Shown here one piece after another: positions 9,873 to 19,347 of a stretch of DNA of 43,276 nucleotides (positions are counted from its first letter, which is position 1; each line of letters starts with the position of its first letter). The notes beneath the pieces were generated by a model. It saw only the letters and a list, made by a program, of their open reading frames with translations, searched no databases and was not told the origin of the DNA. This DNA comes from Acetobacteraceae bacterium (GTDB lineage Bacteria; Pseudomonadota; Alphaproteobacteria; Acetobacterales; Acetobacteraceae). A program made the translations under genes and the position numbers. Where the stretch lies: NCBI GenBank assembly GCA_003151425.1, contig PLXO01000088.1, positions 1 to 43,276 of the forward strand, in the 5' to 3' direction.

Positions 9873-9993
9873 ATTCAGGATTCGCCAGATCATCGAGGAA
9901 AATTACGATCCCACGACGACGTCGGAAACGGTCGCAAGAAACATCGCTAATGCAATTGCCAACGCGTATGCTGAACATTCACGCAAGCAGAGC

Positions 9994-10225
9994 CTAACCG
10001 GTATCTTTCGAGCACGGGAGAGCCAGCGCGGCGATGATCGCGGGCTTGCTGGCCGCGCGGCGGTCGGCTTCGTCCAGTGCGGCGCGATCGGCCACATTGC
10101 GTTCCATCAATTCGTGCACCACACGCGCCGGTTCGAATTCCGTCGTCGGTACGATCAAGGCGCAGATCGTCGTAGCCCGCTTGAAGGCGCTGGCCGCTGA
10201 TGCGGCGTCCGCTCCGGCTTGCGCC
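9994..10225 (-). other. Unassigned short frame downstream of a recombinase remnant
   Basis: A minus-strand frame open from 10311 to a stop at 9994 includes a protein-like stretch (FKRATTICALIVPTTEFEP, ELMERNVADRAALDEADRR). It follows directly behind the recombinase C-terminal fragment in a different frame and has no convincing start or ribosome site. It may be the tail of a gene that once followed the recombinase. No family is recognised. The rest of 9816-10230 shows nothing else that can be supported. Confidence 0.25.
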
Positions 10226-10231
10226 TTGGTA

Positions 10232-10510
10232 TCAACCCACCACCTCCCGTGCCAACAGGTTCCGCACCGTCGAATCGTGCCAAGCGCCGCCCCGCGCCGT
10301 GCGGATACCACGCGCGTTCAGCGCCGCTGCAATGGCCCGATGCGTCGTGGCGCCGGCTGCCGCTATCTGGCGCACGATCGGCAGCACATTCGCCGCAAAG
10401 GCATCCGCCGCCGCTCGGTTCGCCGATGCGCCCTTCGCCTGCGCCTCGCCCAGGTTGGTCGGGTTGCCCAGCTTGGCGCCCTGCGCCTTTTCTGCGCCAG
10501 CGTGGCACAG
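10232..10510 (-). pseudogene. Serine recombinase, C-terminal fragment
   Basis: About 90 residues match the end of large resolvase-family serine recombinases: a KAQGAKLGNP hinge, the helical stretch AANVLPIVRQIAAAG and the DNA-binding end RAIAAALNARGIRTARGGAW followed by TVRNLL. The whole catalytic domain, including the active Ser and the resolvase core, is missing; homology begins near 10510, only about 25 bp from the end of brxL. The fragment therefore marks the left edge of the BREX block and suggests that the block replaced or interrupted the rest of the gene. Confidence 0.75.
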
Positions 10511-10533
10511 CCCATCGTCACATGGGATTGCCG

Positions 10534-12615
10534 TCAACGCTGTTCGCGATAAATATCCACCTTTGTTTCCAAGCATTTTCTCAAGCTAAAGTCATTCGCC
10601 CCAACCGCGAACCATCCATCAGGTTTCTGGTAGAAGTCTAGGCCACGGCCAATTTTGACGATCCAGCCATTGTCGATCCGAATTTCGCGGTCATGGATCG
10701 TTTCGCTCAGTTCTATGTCCAGCACCACGTCGTATTCAAGCAGGCTCTGCTTCAATTCGGACAGCCGCTCGTTTACCATGGCCAGGTCGGTCTTTTCGTC
10801 ATAGCCGGTTTTCAAGGCGATCCGGCGTATCGTGGAGATCCTCACGATCGTCTCGCAAAAGCGTAGAAAGTTGGCAATCTGGTGCGGCGCCCGGATGTAC
10901 GGGTCCTCGACGGTCACCGCGCGCGCATTGATGAGATACGCGCCGAAGACCGAATCGTACGTGTGGCCGGTATCGCCGTATTGGATGGTGACGTGCTGCT
11001 CGGCCAGGGCGGCGGCTTCGGGCGCAGCCGGTGGCGGTGCGGCAGGAGCAGACTCTTCTGGGATCAGTGCTGGTGGTGGGACCGGAACGTCAATGGCTTT
11101 GTCTGGTTCGCTCAGGCGGCGGCGGGCAGGTTCCAGGGTTGCCAGCGCGTTCCTCGACTCGGGACAGTAGACCACCACCTCCGCGCCGTTTGCATCGATG
11201 TAAGAGAGATCAATGTGGGCGAATTCATCGTCCGGCTTGCGCTTGTTCATCTGCTCCTTGACGCGGCGTCGGCACGCAACAGCGTACACAATGTACTCTT
11301 CGAATTCGTCGTCCGTTGGAGCACCAGTTGGGTGCATTATCTTGAGGAAGGCGCATAGCGTCTTCTTGATTCCCTTCTCGTCCCGTCCTTCGACCGCGCG
11401 GCCCAGCTTCACGCGCTTGCTCACCTCCTCGTAGCGGTTGCTGTGCTTGAGCTGGTAGTGGAAGGCCTCGGCCAGGTAGTCAGTGATCAGCCCATACTGG
11501 TCAGTCAGGAAGGCGCTGCTGTTCTTCGGCATCTCCCATCCCGGAAGATAGCAGGCGAAGCGGTCCATGATTGCCAGATCGAACTGCTGCGGCAGCGGCA
11601 GGAACAGGTCGTATTCCGTGGAGTTGACGATCTGCTCCACCGATTGATCGATGTTGCCGACGAAGGCCATGCTGGCATCGGCGATGACCTCCGCCCCGCG
11701 GGAGAAGCGGCCGTTCGCCATGAAGTCTTTCATGATCTGGATGGTGTCAGGATCCTTCACCTTGATGCCACCAACCTCATCGAAGGCAACCGTGTCCCAG
11801 AACCCCACCAGACCGATTTTGCCACGAGCGTTGTTGTAGAACAGCACGGACTTGGTCGCCTGCCCGCCACTGATGAGCGTTGAGTAGGGGGAGAATTCGC
11901 TGAAGAAGTAGGACTTCCCGGTGCCGCGAGGTCCGAGCTCAATAAAGTTGAAGTTGGCTTCCACAAGTGGCGCCAGTCGGGCGATGAAGTGAAACTTCAC
12001 GCGCTTTGACAGCTTCGACGGTTCCAGGCCGACTGAACGGAGCAGGACGTCCATCCATTCGTCGCGGCTGAACTCGGCACGACCCTCGCAGTAGCTGCCA
12101 AAGTCGAAGCGGCTGAGTTGGATCGGTCGTAGGTCCTCCAAATAGAAGGCGTAGTTATCCGCATCGACGTCGTTATACGCGATGGTCACCTCGGCCCAAA
12201 TGCCACCCTCAAGCAGCCGCTCGTTGTCGCGATAGAACCGCTCTCCGATGGCGATGCGCTGAGACGCGAAGTTTTCCAGTGAGGCCCAATGGCGTTTCTC
12301 TTTCTCGACGTAGCGAACATGGACCTTGTCGATGAACTTGTGTTTGCCCTTCATGGCGACGCGGGACTGGGCTGCATTCGACTCGTCGGGACGGACGTAG
12401 TTCTCGTGCAGCGTGGAAAGCACGGCTTCCATTCCGGCTTGGATTTCGGCCGGATCGTCGCTGGCGCAGTAGCGGGCCAGCAGGAATTCCAGCACGAACG
12501 TGGGTACGTTTGTGCCCCTCTTGATCCGGTGCAGCAGATCCTTGCGCACCACTTTGCCGCCGAAAACCTCGTTCAGCTTCCGGTCGAGGTTGTCGAGAAC
12601 CACGTCAGACGGCAT
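10534..12615 (-). CDS. brxL: BrxL-type AAA+ ATPase with a MITD1-like (MIT_C) C-terminal domain in place of the Lon protease domain
   Basis: 693 residues, last gene of the BREX operon, overlapping the pglZ stop by 11 nt. Residues 1-510 follow BrxL: the N-terminal LNEVFGGKVVRKDLLHRIK region, Walker A GPRGTGKS (about 228-235), Walker B-like TVAFDEVGG (about 276-284) and ANGRFSRG. Known BrxL proteins then carry a Lon-like Ser/Lys protease domain. Here, after HIDLSYIDANGAE, comes a Pro/Ala-rich linker (about 509-540) and then about 145 residues with the signature of the phospholipase-D-like C-terminal domain of eukaryotic MITD1: YDSVF, VEDPYIR, HQIANFLRFCE, TIHDREIR, NGWIVKIGRGLD and LRKCLETKVDI. 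That domain in MITD1 binds phosphoinositide membranes and lacks PLD catalytic residues. BrxL is a DNA-associated ring ATPase needed for BREX phage exclusion; the new tail may replace proteolysis by a binding or effector role, which is inference. Confidence 0.88.
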   Translation of the reverse strand: MPSDVVLDNLDRKLNEVFGGKVVRKDLLHRIKRGTNVPTFVLEFLLARYCASDDPAEIQAGMEAVLSTLHENYVRPDESNAAQSRVAMKGKHKFIDKVHVRYVEKEKRHWASLENFASQRIAIGERFYRDNERLLEGGIWAEVTIAYNDVDADNYAFYLEDLRPIQLSRFDFGSYCEGRAEFSRDEWMDVLLRSVGLEPSKLSKRVKFHFIARLAPLVEANFNFIELGPRGTGKSYFFSEFSPYSTLISGGQATKSVLFYNNARGKIGLVGFWDTVAFDEVGGIKVKDPDTIQIMKDFMANGRFSRGAEVIADASMAFVGNIDQSVEQIVNSTEYDLFLPLPQQFDLAIMDRFACYLPGWEMPKNSSAFLTDQYGLITDYLAEAFHYQLKHSNRYEEVSKRVKLGRAVEGRDEKGIKKTLCAFLKIMHPTGAPTDDEFEEYIVYAVACRRRVKEQMNKRKPDDEFAHIDLSYIDANGAEVVVYCPESRNALATLEPARRRLSEPDKAIDVPVPPPALIPEESAPAAPPPAAPEAAALAEQHVTIQYGDTGHTYDSVFGAYLINARAVTVEDPYIRAPHQIANFLRFCETIVRISTIRRIALKTGYDEKTDLAMVNERLSELKQSLLEYDVVLDIELSETIHDREIRIDNGWIVKIGRGLDFYQKPDGWFAVGANDFSLRKCLETKVDIYREQR

Positions 12616-15127
12616 AGTCGGTCTCCAGCTCCAACGTGGTGTAAGTTGTCAGCGTCGTCGGGTTGAGCGCCTTCACCGTGAACTTGCCCTCGAAGTTCAT
12701 CAGCATCCGCAACGTAATCTGTTCTCTTTGCCCCGGGCGCAGTGTGGTTGTCCCGGTCGCTGCGTTCACAGCGCCCCCCACCTTCGGCTCACCGACCACA
12801 TCGCCCTTCTTGTCCTGGGCTTCGAGCAGGATCTCGAACTCCGCGGCCTGCGAAAAGATGTCGGAGCTTTCCACGGCCAACTCGATCACCGGTAGACGGG
12901 TGGTGATCTTCCTGGCGCCCTTCCGGTAAGTCAGGATGACGGAGGCGCGGGCGGCGTCCGGCTGCTTCGCCTTTTTCAGCCGCACGGTCAGCACCGGGAC
13001 AATGGCTTCCTGCAAGGAGGCGCCGCCGTGGAAGTAAAGCAGGCCCCGACGGTAGGGCGCCATGCTGCGAGGACCGGCCAACATCCGGAAGTCGCCGCGG
13101 ATGCCCGCCCGCTCCGCTGGTAGCGCGAAATTGGCGCTATCCGCGGCGCCTTCACCCAACAGGCTACGGTCGTGGAACGCGATCCAGGTTCCACTCGGTT
13201 TCCCGCAGAGGTCACCCGCCTGGGCCTGGGCATTCAGGAAGAAGCCGTGGTCGGTGGCGATCACCACGTCGCTGAAGCCAGCGTCCTTCACCTTGCGGAT
13301 GGCAACGCGGATTCGCTTCAGCGTCTGCTGGAGCAGACCCAGTGTGGACTCCGGGCTGGTCTCCAGATGGGTGTCGATCTCCTGGTCTCGCAGCACGAGC
13401 AAAGACACTGTAGCCGGAATCGTGGGCTTACCCGTCACGAAGGCGCTGAGCGTATGCTCCGCAAACCGATCCCCATAGCGGACCCGCAAGACTTGCATGC
13501 GTTCCGTCACGCTCGGGAGTCGCACGCCGTCCAGCGTCGGCATCGCCCCGGCGGCCTCCTTCACGAGTTGCAACCCCACCGCAGCACCGGGCAGCAGGCT
13601 GGCCATGCCCACCGGTGTCACCGTCGGCATTTGCGCGCACGCCGGCACGATGTCCGCGGCGTCGCCGTCGCCAAGCTGGCTGAACAGCGCCACGCCCAGC
13701 TCGTAGCGCAGGGCATCGACCATCATGTAGGCGACGCGGCGCCCGCTCTCCTTCAGCAGCGGCGCGACGAAGCGGTCAAATACATCAGCATTTGCAAGCC
13801 GCCCCGGAGGTGGCCAACCCGTCGTCTCCAGATGTCTGGTGAAGACCGGCTGCACTTTTCCCATCAAGGTGCCGTAGCGGCGCCGCGCCTGCTCCACGAC
13901 CTCTATCATCGCCCCGTCCAGCGCGAGATGGTCGCCAACCGCTTGCTCGCACTCACGCTGGAGCTGGTCCACCCGACGTAGGCTGGAGAGGTAAAAGTCC
14001 ATCAGTGCGTTCAAGGTATGAGTGTGATCGCCGAGCTGACCGTCGGCGTCGTCGCAGGCCTCCACCAGGGCGAGGGCCGACACCAGCAAGTCCCACTGCT
14101 CCCGACTCTCCCCCTTATCGGACCAGACGGACCCCTCGTGCCGGCGCACGATCTCGCGAACTGCGTCCAGTCGGTCTTCGCGCAAGGCTCGGACAGCGGC
14201 AGACAGGACCGTCCGCTCCTCGAAAGGAAAGGTGTCGCGTGCGCCCAGGTCTTCGACAGTGACGCATAGCGTGGGAAGGTTCAGCTCCTTTTCGATTGCC
14301 TCAGCCCGCTCGATATAGCTCGTGCGGAACTTGGTATTGGTGCGCAGGCCGTCGCACAGATCTTCCACCATCGGCCGCGCGGCATCCGGCGCGTGCGGCA
14401 CGTTGGCGAGCGACGCTGGCGGTTCCTGCGGCAGATCGAAACGGAATTCACTGTAGAGCAGGTAGCGCCACAGCTCCTCGGCCACGGTGGACCACGTCTT
14501 GCCGCGGGTCTTCAGCTTGAGGCCAAGCGCCGCGTCAAGCAGCGCCCTGGCCTCTGTCGTCCAGGTGTCGTTACCCTGCAACGCGGCGGTCTGTTTAGCT
14601 GCCGGGACGAGAAGGGCGAACAGGATGTCTCGCGCCGACTCCATGCCCAGCAGAGTGCGCAGCGTCGGCCATTTCAATCCGCCGCCGATGTTGTCGATCA
14701 GCTCGAATGCGGGGGATGGGTCCTGCTCGAACTGACGCCGTATTTCTGTCGCGTGATCGGGCCTGGCACGCAGGCAGAGGCTGAGATACGCCTACCCGTC
14801 ACCGTCGGGGAATATGGTGCCGAACGTACCGTAGGCAGCGAACGGATCGAGCTGCTTTGCCTCATCGGTCAGCGGCGGGCGCGTGGGCACGTAAATCAGC
14901 AGCACGCGTTGGTTTGGCCCCTGCGGAACGATGCCAGGCAGCGCCTTCATGGCGGCTTCCCGGCTTTCGATGCTGCTGTCGCTGGCGTCCACCACCGTGA
15001 CCAGGTCGCTTGTCATGGAGCGGCAAAGGTCCCGGTAGCGCCAGTCCGCATCGTAAACGACCAGGACGCCGTGCTTTTGCAGGCAGTCCGCAAAGACCTG
15101 ATCCCGGATGAAATCCCGGATTCCCAT
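12605..15127 (-). pseudogene. pglZ: pglZ, BREX alkaline-phosphatase-superfamily protein, interrupted by an in-frame amber codon
   Basis: From ATG 15127 the frame reads as PglZ: MGIRDFIRDQVFADCLQK, VLVVYDADWRYRDLCRSM, then FGTIFPDGDG, a TAG at 14794-14792 (codon 112), and in the same frame AYLSLCLRARPDHATEIRR and the rest of the protein to TGA 12605. Total length would be 840 codons, normal for PglZ. The phosphatase-superfamily core shows YMMVDALRYELG (about 466-477) and VVIATDHGFFL (about 616-626). PglZ is a core BREX component thought to act with PglX. The stop could be a real inactivating mutation (one base away from GAG or CAG), a sequence error or a recoded codon. A TTG at 14677 could restart translation without the N-terminal 150 residues. 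The gene starts 2 nt after pglX and overlaps brxL. Confidence 0.85.
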
Positions 15128-15129
15128 GG

Positions 15130-17064
15130 TCAGCCTTTCTTCCTGCGGCCGCGCCTGGCCTTCCCCGGGGCCTCGGGTGGCGGTTCATACAGGTGTTCCA
15201 GATCGTGCGCGATGGCGAGCGACTTGTCGGTGCGGCACTTGTCCAGCACCCGGCCAGGCCAATTGTCCATGGCGAGGTGCGCCCAGTCATAGGTGCCCTG
15301 TTCCAGCTTTTCCCAGGTATCGCGCAGCACTGCTTGCCACGGACGGTGGCGGAACAGGCGCCACAGCGGCGCGGCGGTGATCTGCACGCCGTCGTCGTGG
15401 TTGGGCTTCCAGGTGGGGGCGAGACGCAGCAGCTCCGCGCGCAGGGTGCTCAGCTCATCATGCAGGGTCTGGAGGTCTTCCAGCGTCCGCTCTTCCTCAC
15501 GGGACCGGTCGGTCTTCTGCCGCAGCGCGCGCAGCGCCGGCTCGACCTCGCGGTCCAGTTTGGTGCCAACAAAGTCATTGGCGGCGACGAACAGGGTCTG
15601 GTCGGTCAGTGCGGGGTAATAGATCAACAGCGTGTAGCCACCCGAGGCGGTGGACAGCGGCCAGTAGATCGGCGCCTTGCGGCGGCTCTTGCTGTACTGC
15701 TTCAGGTGCTCGGGGAAAAAATCTCGGCGCAGCCAGGCGCGGGTGCCGAGCGTGCTGTCCATGCCGACGTAGTCGAGGACGCTGTCGATTAGGTGCGGCA
15801 GGTCGTGCGGATGGCCGGGGTCGTCCACCAGGATGCCCGGGTTGGAGTGAAATGGGGAATCGCCGTCGGGAAGCATGCCGGGGCTCTTGCGCGGCAGTGG
15901 ATCGAACGGGCCCGGTTCCGGTGGCAGTGGACGTTCGTTGGTAGCGAGGCGGATGTCGAAGCGACCGAAGGCAACGCCTACGGCCCAGGAAAGCAGCCCT
16001 GCACTATTGGCAACACTGGCGTCGTCGGCCTCGTCTTCTTGTTGCTCACATTCATCACCATCCGACCTCTCGTCGGCGCCGCCTTTTAGGGTCGTTGCAG
16101 CGGTTGGATGATCCCAGGCGTCGACCGCGGCACGATCCTCCTCATCGAGGCTGTAGGCTCGCGAGACCTCGTCGTCGATTTTCCGCTGAATAGTGGCAAT
16201 CTGTGCTGTGATTGCTGCTGGGTAGAAGCCATCCGGCGTGACTTTAATGATCAAAGACGCGGGAAGAACAAAGGCATGTGAAATTTCGTTAGGAGTGTCC
16301 AGAGCACGCTTCAGAGACCAAGCTCTACGAGCATGGGCTGCCAGTCGCATACCGGTTTCTTCAGTCAAGGCCGGAACCGGCGTTTGCTGCACCAGTCCTA
16401 ATTCATACGACTGAGCAAGGGTAATGCGCGCAAGAAGTGCCGTCACAAGATAACGGAACGGTGCGGAATTCATGTACGAAGACTGGGTGAGAAGCTCATT
16501 CTCATCGTCGCATTGGGAAAAACACGCAGGGCCCTTATCAGCAAAAATGCACCCTGCCGGCATGACTCTGAATGAAAGGCCGTTTGTCCTCCTCGGCCAA
16601 GTGAGACCTGGGCGAAAGTAAAAATCTACGCTTCTTATATTTCTGGACCAATGACCATTGTCGTTCAGGTTTTCGGACCAGGCTTTCATTGCGGCACCCT
16701 CTGATGCCCAACTTATTGAGAGGTTTAGACCGCTATAGTACGGCGAATTCTGCCCGCCTTTCGCAAACATGAACCATCTCTGGCCAAACGCCTCTGGTAA
16801 AGGCTCCCACCATGTTCGAACAAATCTAAAGTCGTCAGCGGTAGAAAGTCCCTGCCTGAATATACGCGAGTCCTTTGTAGAACCCGCGTCTCTTTTGAAG
16901 AGACCAATGATTCTCGGCCTCATCCAATATGCAAAGGAGCTGCCAGGAAGGCACGCAAATGTACTCGCGTCCACCTCGAACGCCCGTCTATCGTTCAAAT
17001 GAACAACCGTGCTCAGCGCCTCTTCTTTGGCCTCGTCCTCCAACAGGCGAAAGAATATGGTCAT
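15130..17064 (-). CDS. pglX: PglX C-terminal half (target-recognition part of the BREX adenine methyltransferase)
   Basis: 644 residues starting at ATG 17064 inside the TAATG that ends the N-terminal half. It continues the PglX fold with TIFFRLLEDEAKEEAL, GSSFAYWMRPRI, a variable middle and an Arg/Lys-rich end (KARRGRRKKG). No methyltransferase motif is present, so it cannot work alone. In intact relatives the two halves form one polypeptide; insertion of one base at the junction would restore a single frame reading VLEVR-x-MTIFFRLL. This is therefore either a frameshift or a split gene with coupled translation. The part from about 16200 to 17060 is visibly poorer in G+C than the rest of the island, as expected for a recognition domain exchanged between strains. 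It ends 2 nt before pglZ. Confidence 0.8.
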   Translation of the reverse strand: MTIFFRLLEDEAKEEALSTVVHLNDRRAFEVDASTFACLPGSSFAYWMRPRIIGLFKRDAGSTKDSRIFRQGLSTADDFRFVRTWWEPLPEAFGQRWFMFAKGGQNSPYYSGLNLSISWASEGAAMKAWSENLNDNGHWSRNIRSVDFYFRPGLTWPRRTNGLSFRVMPAGCIFADKGPACFSQCDDENELLTQSSYMNSAPFRYLVTALLARITLAQSYELGLVQQTPVPALTEETGMRLAAHARRAWSLKRALDTPNEISHAFVLPASLIIKVTPDGFYPAAITAQIATIQRKIDDEVSRAYSLDEEDRAAVDAWDHPTAATTLKGGADERSDGDECEQQEDEADDASVANSAGLLSWAVGVAFGRFDIRLATNERPLPPEPGPFDPLPRKSPGMLPDGDSPFHSNPGILVDDPGHPHDLPHLIDSVLDYVGMDSTLGTRAWLRRDFFPEHLKQYSKSRRKAPIYWPLSTASGGYTLLIYYPALTDQTLFVAANDFVGTKLDREVEPALRALRQKTDRSREEERTLEDLQTLHDELSTLRAELLRLAPTWKPNHDDGVQITAAPLWRLFRHRPWQAVLRDTWEKLEQGTYDWAHLAMDNWPGRVLDKCRTDKSLAIAHDLEHLYEPPPEAPGKARRGRRKKG

Positions 17065-19340
17065 TATCGTACCTCTAGAACATAGGCGGCTGCTTCGACC
17101 ATTGCTTCATCCATAACCCCGTAGCCGAGGTCGGCAACAGCCACCGGGGGTGCCACCGCGAGCAGAAGATCTTCACGCCACTTCTGAAAACTGGATAGGA
17201 AGAAGCAGGTCCGAGACGTGATTGCCCCTAATCGACCCGACGCATGTAGCAATTCTATTGCCCGTTCGACAAATATTGCCAGCAAATCACTCTTGGATCG
17301 AGGATAGTTGTCTTCTAGATCGGTCTTTACGCCCTGACTTAATGCGCCAAACGGTGGATTCATGACCACCACGTCGAACGTCTCTCCAACAAGATCAACT
17401 AGTCGCAACCCTTCTAGCGCGTCTTCGGCGAACAGGCTCTTGCGGTAGCTTCCAGCCGTAGCCCGACCAAAGTCTTGAAGTGCCTCGCGCAGCCGCGCCT
17501 CGGCGTTTTTCCATTGCCGCTCATCCTCTGATCGGAACATATCGCCGTGGCTGCCAAACACTCGCCGTACTAGGGCCGGAACCTCGCGTTCAGCCCGCAG
17601 CAGTACGCCCAGTTCCGGCAGCCCCTTCAGCAGAAAAAGCGTCCGCTCGAACAGTTCGGCATCCAGCGCGTCCATCCCCGCCATCAGCTCTAGCCGTAGG
17701 TCAGCCTCGGCCGGCGGCGCCACGGCGGCAATGACATGGCCGCGGCCAACGGCCGGCCGATCCTCCCGTCGTACACCAGCCTCGTGCCATGCCCGCTGTG
17801 CCCGCAGCCATAGCGCCAACGAGGCGATCTGTGCCGACCTCGGATCGATCTCCACCCCGAAGATGTTGTGCTCCAGGATCAGGTGCGGCAGGTCGCGCAG
17901 GAAGGCGTGCTCATCTGGATAGACGTCGTGCAACGGCACCAACCTCGACGGCGTATCCGCCGAGTAATAGGCAGCGTCAGGCCAGTGCTCCGCCTCCCAG
18001 GTCCAGGCCTCGCGGTAAATCTGCAAGAACACGTCGAACGCGTACAGCCCGAAATGCATAGACCCGCACGCTGGGTCCAACAGCTTCAACGTGCGCGGAT
18101 CACGCATCGGCCGATAGCGATTGAGGACAGTGGCGGACTTCGGCTCCTTCAGTCGCCGCAGGATTTCCTCGCACGCCGCGCGGTACCAGCTTTCGTGGTA
18201 GATTTCTCCCGTTCCGCCATGTCGGTCCGCTCGGCATTCCAGGAACAGGCCGTCCCACAGCTCCTGGGTCGTCCTCTCACCGAAGCGCTGTTCGTGCAGC
18301 AGCGGTCGCAGCCGCTGGAAATAGTCACCCCACGTATCCGGGAAGCGGTGATAGGCATCCACGCAGTGGGCGAACTCGATCATCGCCTGGATGCCATTTT
18401 CTGAGTCGCCGAATTTGGGTAAGCGATCGTAGTCCTTGGCGATCAACGCCTGTGCGATGCGGGCCGATGGATCGTCTGGTTCCTCGCTCATCCGCCCCAG
18501 GGACACCTCGTCTGGTCTGCGAACGAGAAAGCGGCACTGGTCGGCCAGGGCCGATCGCCCCGCGCTCATGTCGATCCACTGGCGGGCCAGCGTGTTATCA
18601 ACCAGGAATTCCACGACGTAGCGCGGCGTGAAGAACTGGTTGCGCACCGCCAGTTCGCGGCTGTTGCGCGGTGCACCCGACTCCTTGCGCATGCGCCGCC
18701 GCTCTTCGGTGGAGTTGAAATACTGGTAGACCCAGCCGATCGTCTCGTCCTCGCCCCATAGTGGTTCGAGGTCTGCCGCATTGAGCAGATCGAGCAGACG
18801 CAGGAATGTCGATTCGCGTGGGAACAGGCGGCCGAATGGCGAGTGACGGTCGAACAGTGCCGGCAGATCGTCCGCGAACATGTCGAACAGGCTGAACAGG
18901 AAGACGCGGTAGGCGTCCCCCGTCTCCCCCAGCGCCGATCCGGCGACACGCTGGTAAAGCTGGAAGGCCGTGGATTGGTAGCCGCGGGCGACGCTTTCCA
19001 GCAGGATGCCGCGGGCTTCCATCAGGCGCAGCGCGGCCAGCCGGTTCAGGACGGTAAACGCCTGCTCCCGCACGATGCGGTCCAGCGCATGGTGGCGGTC
19101 CTGGGCGGACGGATTTGCCAGGGCGCCCAGGTAGTGCTGCATGATCTCGCGCAGGATACGCGCGGTCTCCAGCCGCTGGTCGTCCAGGTCGCCCAACCGG
19201 TCAAGCGCTGCCATCTCGCCGGAGGCTGGGTCCATGCCGTAGGTCTGCTGAAGCTGCCAGGCAAATTCCTCGGTCAGCGCATCACGTGCGGCGCGCACGA
19301 AGGTTTGCAGCCGGCTGCGAGTGCTGTCGTCGAAGGGCAT
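17064..19340 (-). CDS. pglX: PglX N-terminal half (BREX adenine-specific DNA methyltransferase)
   Basis: 758 residues from ATG 19340, 7 nt after the brxC stop, ending TAA at 17064. It holds the catalytic half of the Eco57I-like BREX methyltransferase: the SAM-binding motif LLDPACGSMHFGLYAFD (about 418-434), HNIFGVEIDPRSAQIASLAL downstream, and catalytic VVMNPPFGAL (about 655-664), an N6-adenine NPPF type. PglX marks host DNA at a short asymmetric site so that BREX can tell self from phage. The ORF stops at GVMDEAMVEAAAYVLEVR, a point lying inside the methyltransferase domain of full-length relatives. Activity would need the C-terminal half made from the next ORF. Together the halves give about 1400 residues, somewhat longer than common type I PglX. 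Confidence 0.88.
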   Translation of the reverse strand: MPFDDSTRSRLQTFVRAARDALTEEFAWQLQQTYGMDPASGEMAALDRLGDLDDQRLETARILREIMQHYLGALANPSAQDRHHALDRIVREQAFTVLNRLAALRLMEARGILLESVARGYQSTAFQLYQRVAGSALGETGDAYRVFLFSLFDMFADDLPALFDRHSPFGRLFPRESTFLRLLDLLNAADLEPLWGEDETIGWVYQYFNSTEERRRMRKESGAPRNSRELAVRNQFFTPRYVVEFLVDNTLARQWIDMSAGRSALADQCRFLVRRPDEVSLGRMSEEPDDPSARIAQALIAKDYDRLPKFGDSENGIQAMIEFAHCVDAYHRFPDTWGDYFQRLRPLLHEQRFGERTTQELWDGLFLECRADRHGGTGEIYHESWYRAACEEILRRLKEPKSATVLNRYRPMRDPRTLKLLDPACGSMHFGLYAFDVFLQIYREAWTWEAEHWPDAAYYSADTPSRLVPLHDVYPDEHAFLRDLPHLILEHNIFGVEIDPRSAQIASLALWLRAQRAWHEAGVRREDRPAVGRGHVIAAVAPPAEADLRLELMAGMDALDAELFERTLFLLKGLPELGVLLRAEREVPALVRRVFGSHGDMFRSEDERQWKNAEARLREALQDFGRATAGSYRKSLFAEDALEGLRLVDLVGETFDVVVMNPPFGALSQGVKTDLEDNYPRSKSDLLAIFVERAIELLHASGRLGAITSRTCFFLSSFQKWREDLLLAVAPPVAVADLGYGVMDEAMVEAAAYVLEVR

Positions 19341-19347
19341 GGCCGGA

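Noticed and set aside
12605..14677. pglZ taken as a complete 690-residue gene from 14677
   Set aside because: This start is a TTG inside the PglZ fold; the same frame upstream to 15127 encodes the conserved PglZ N-terminus, broken only by a TAG.
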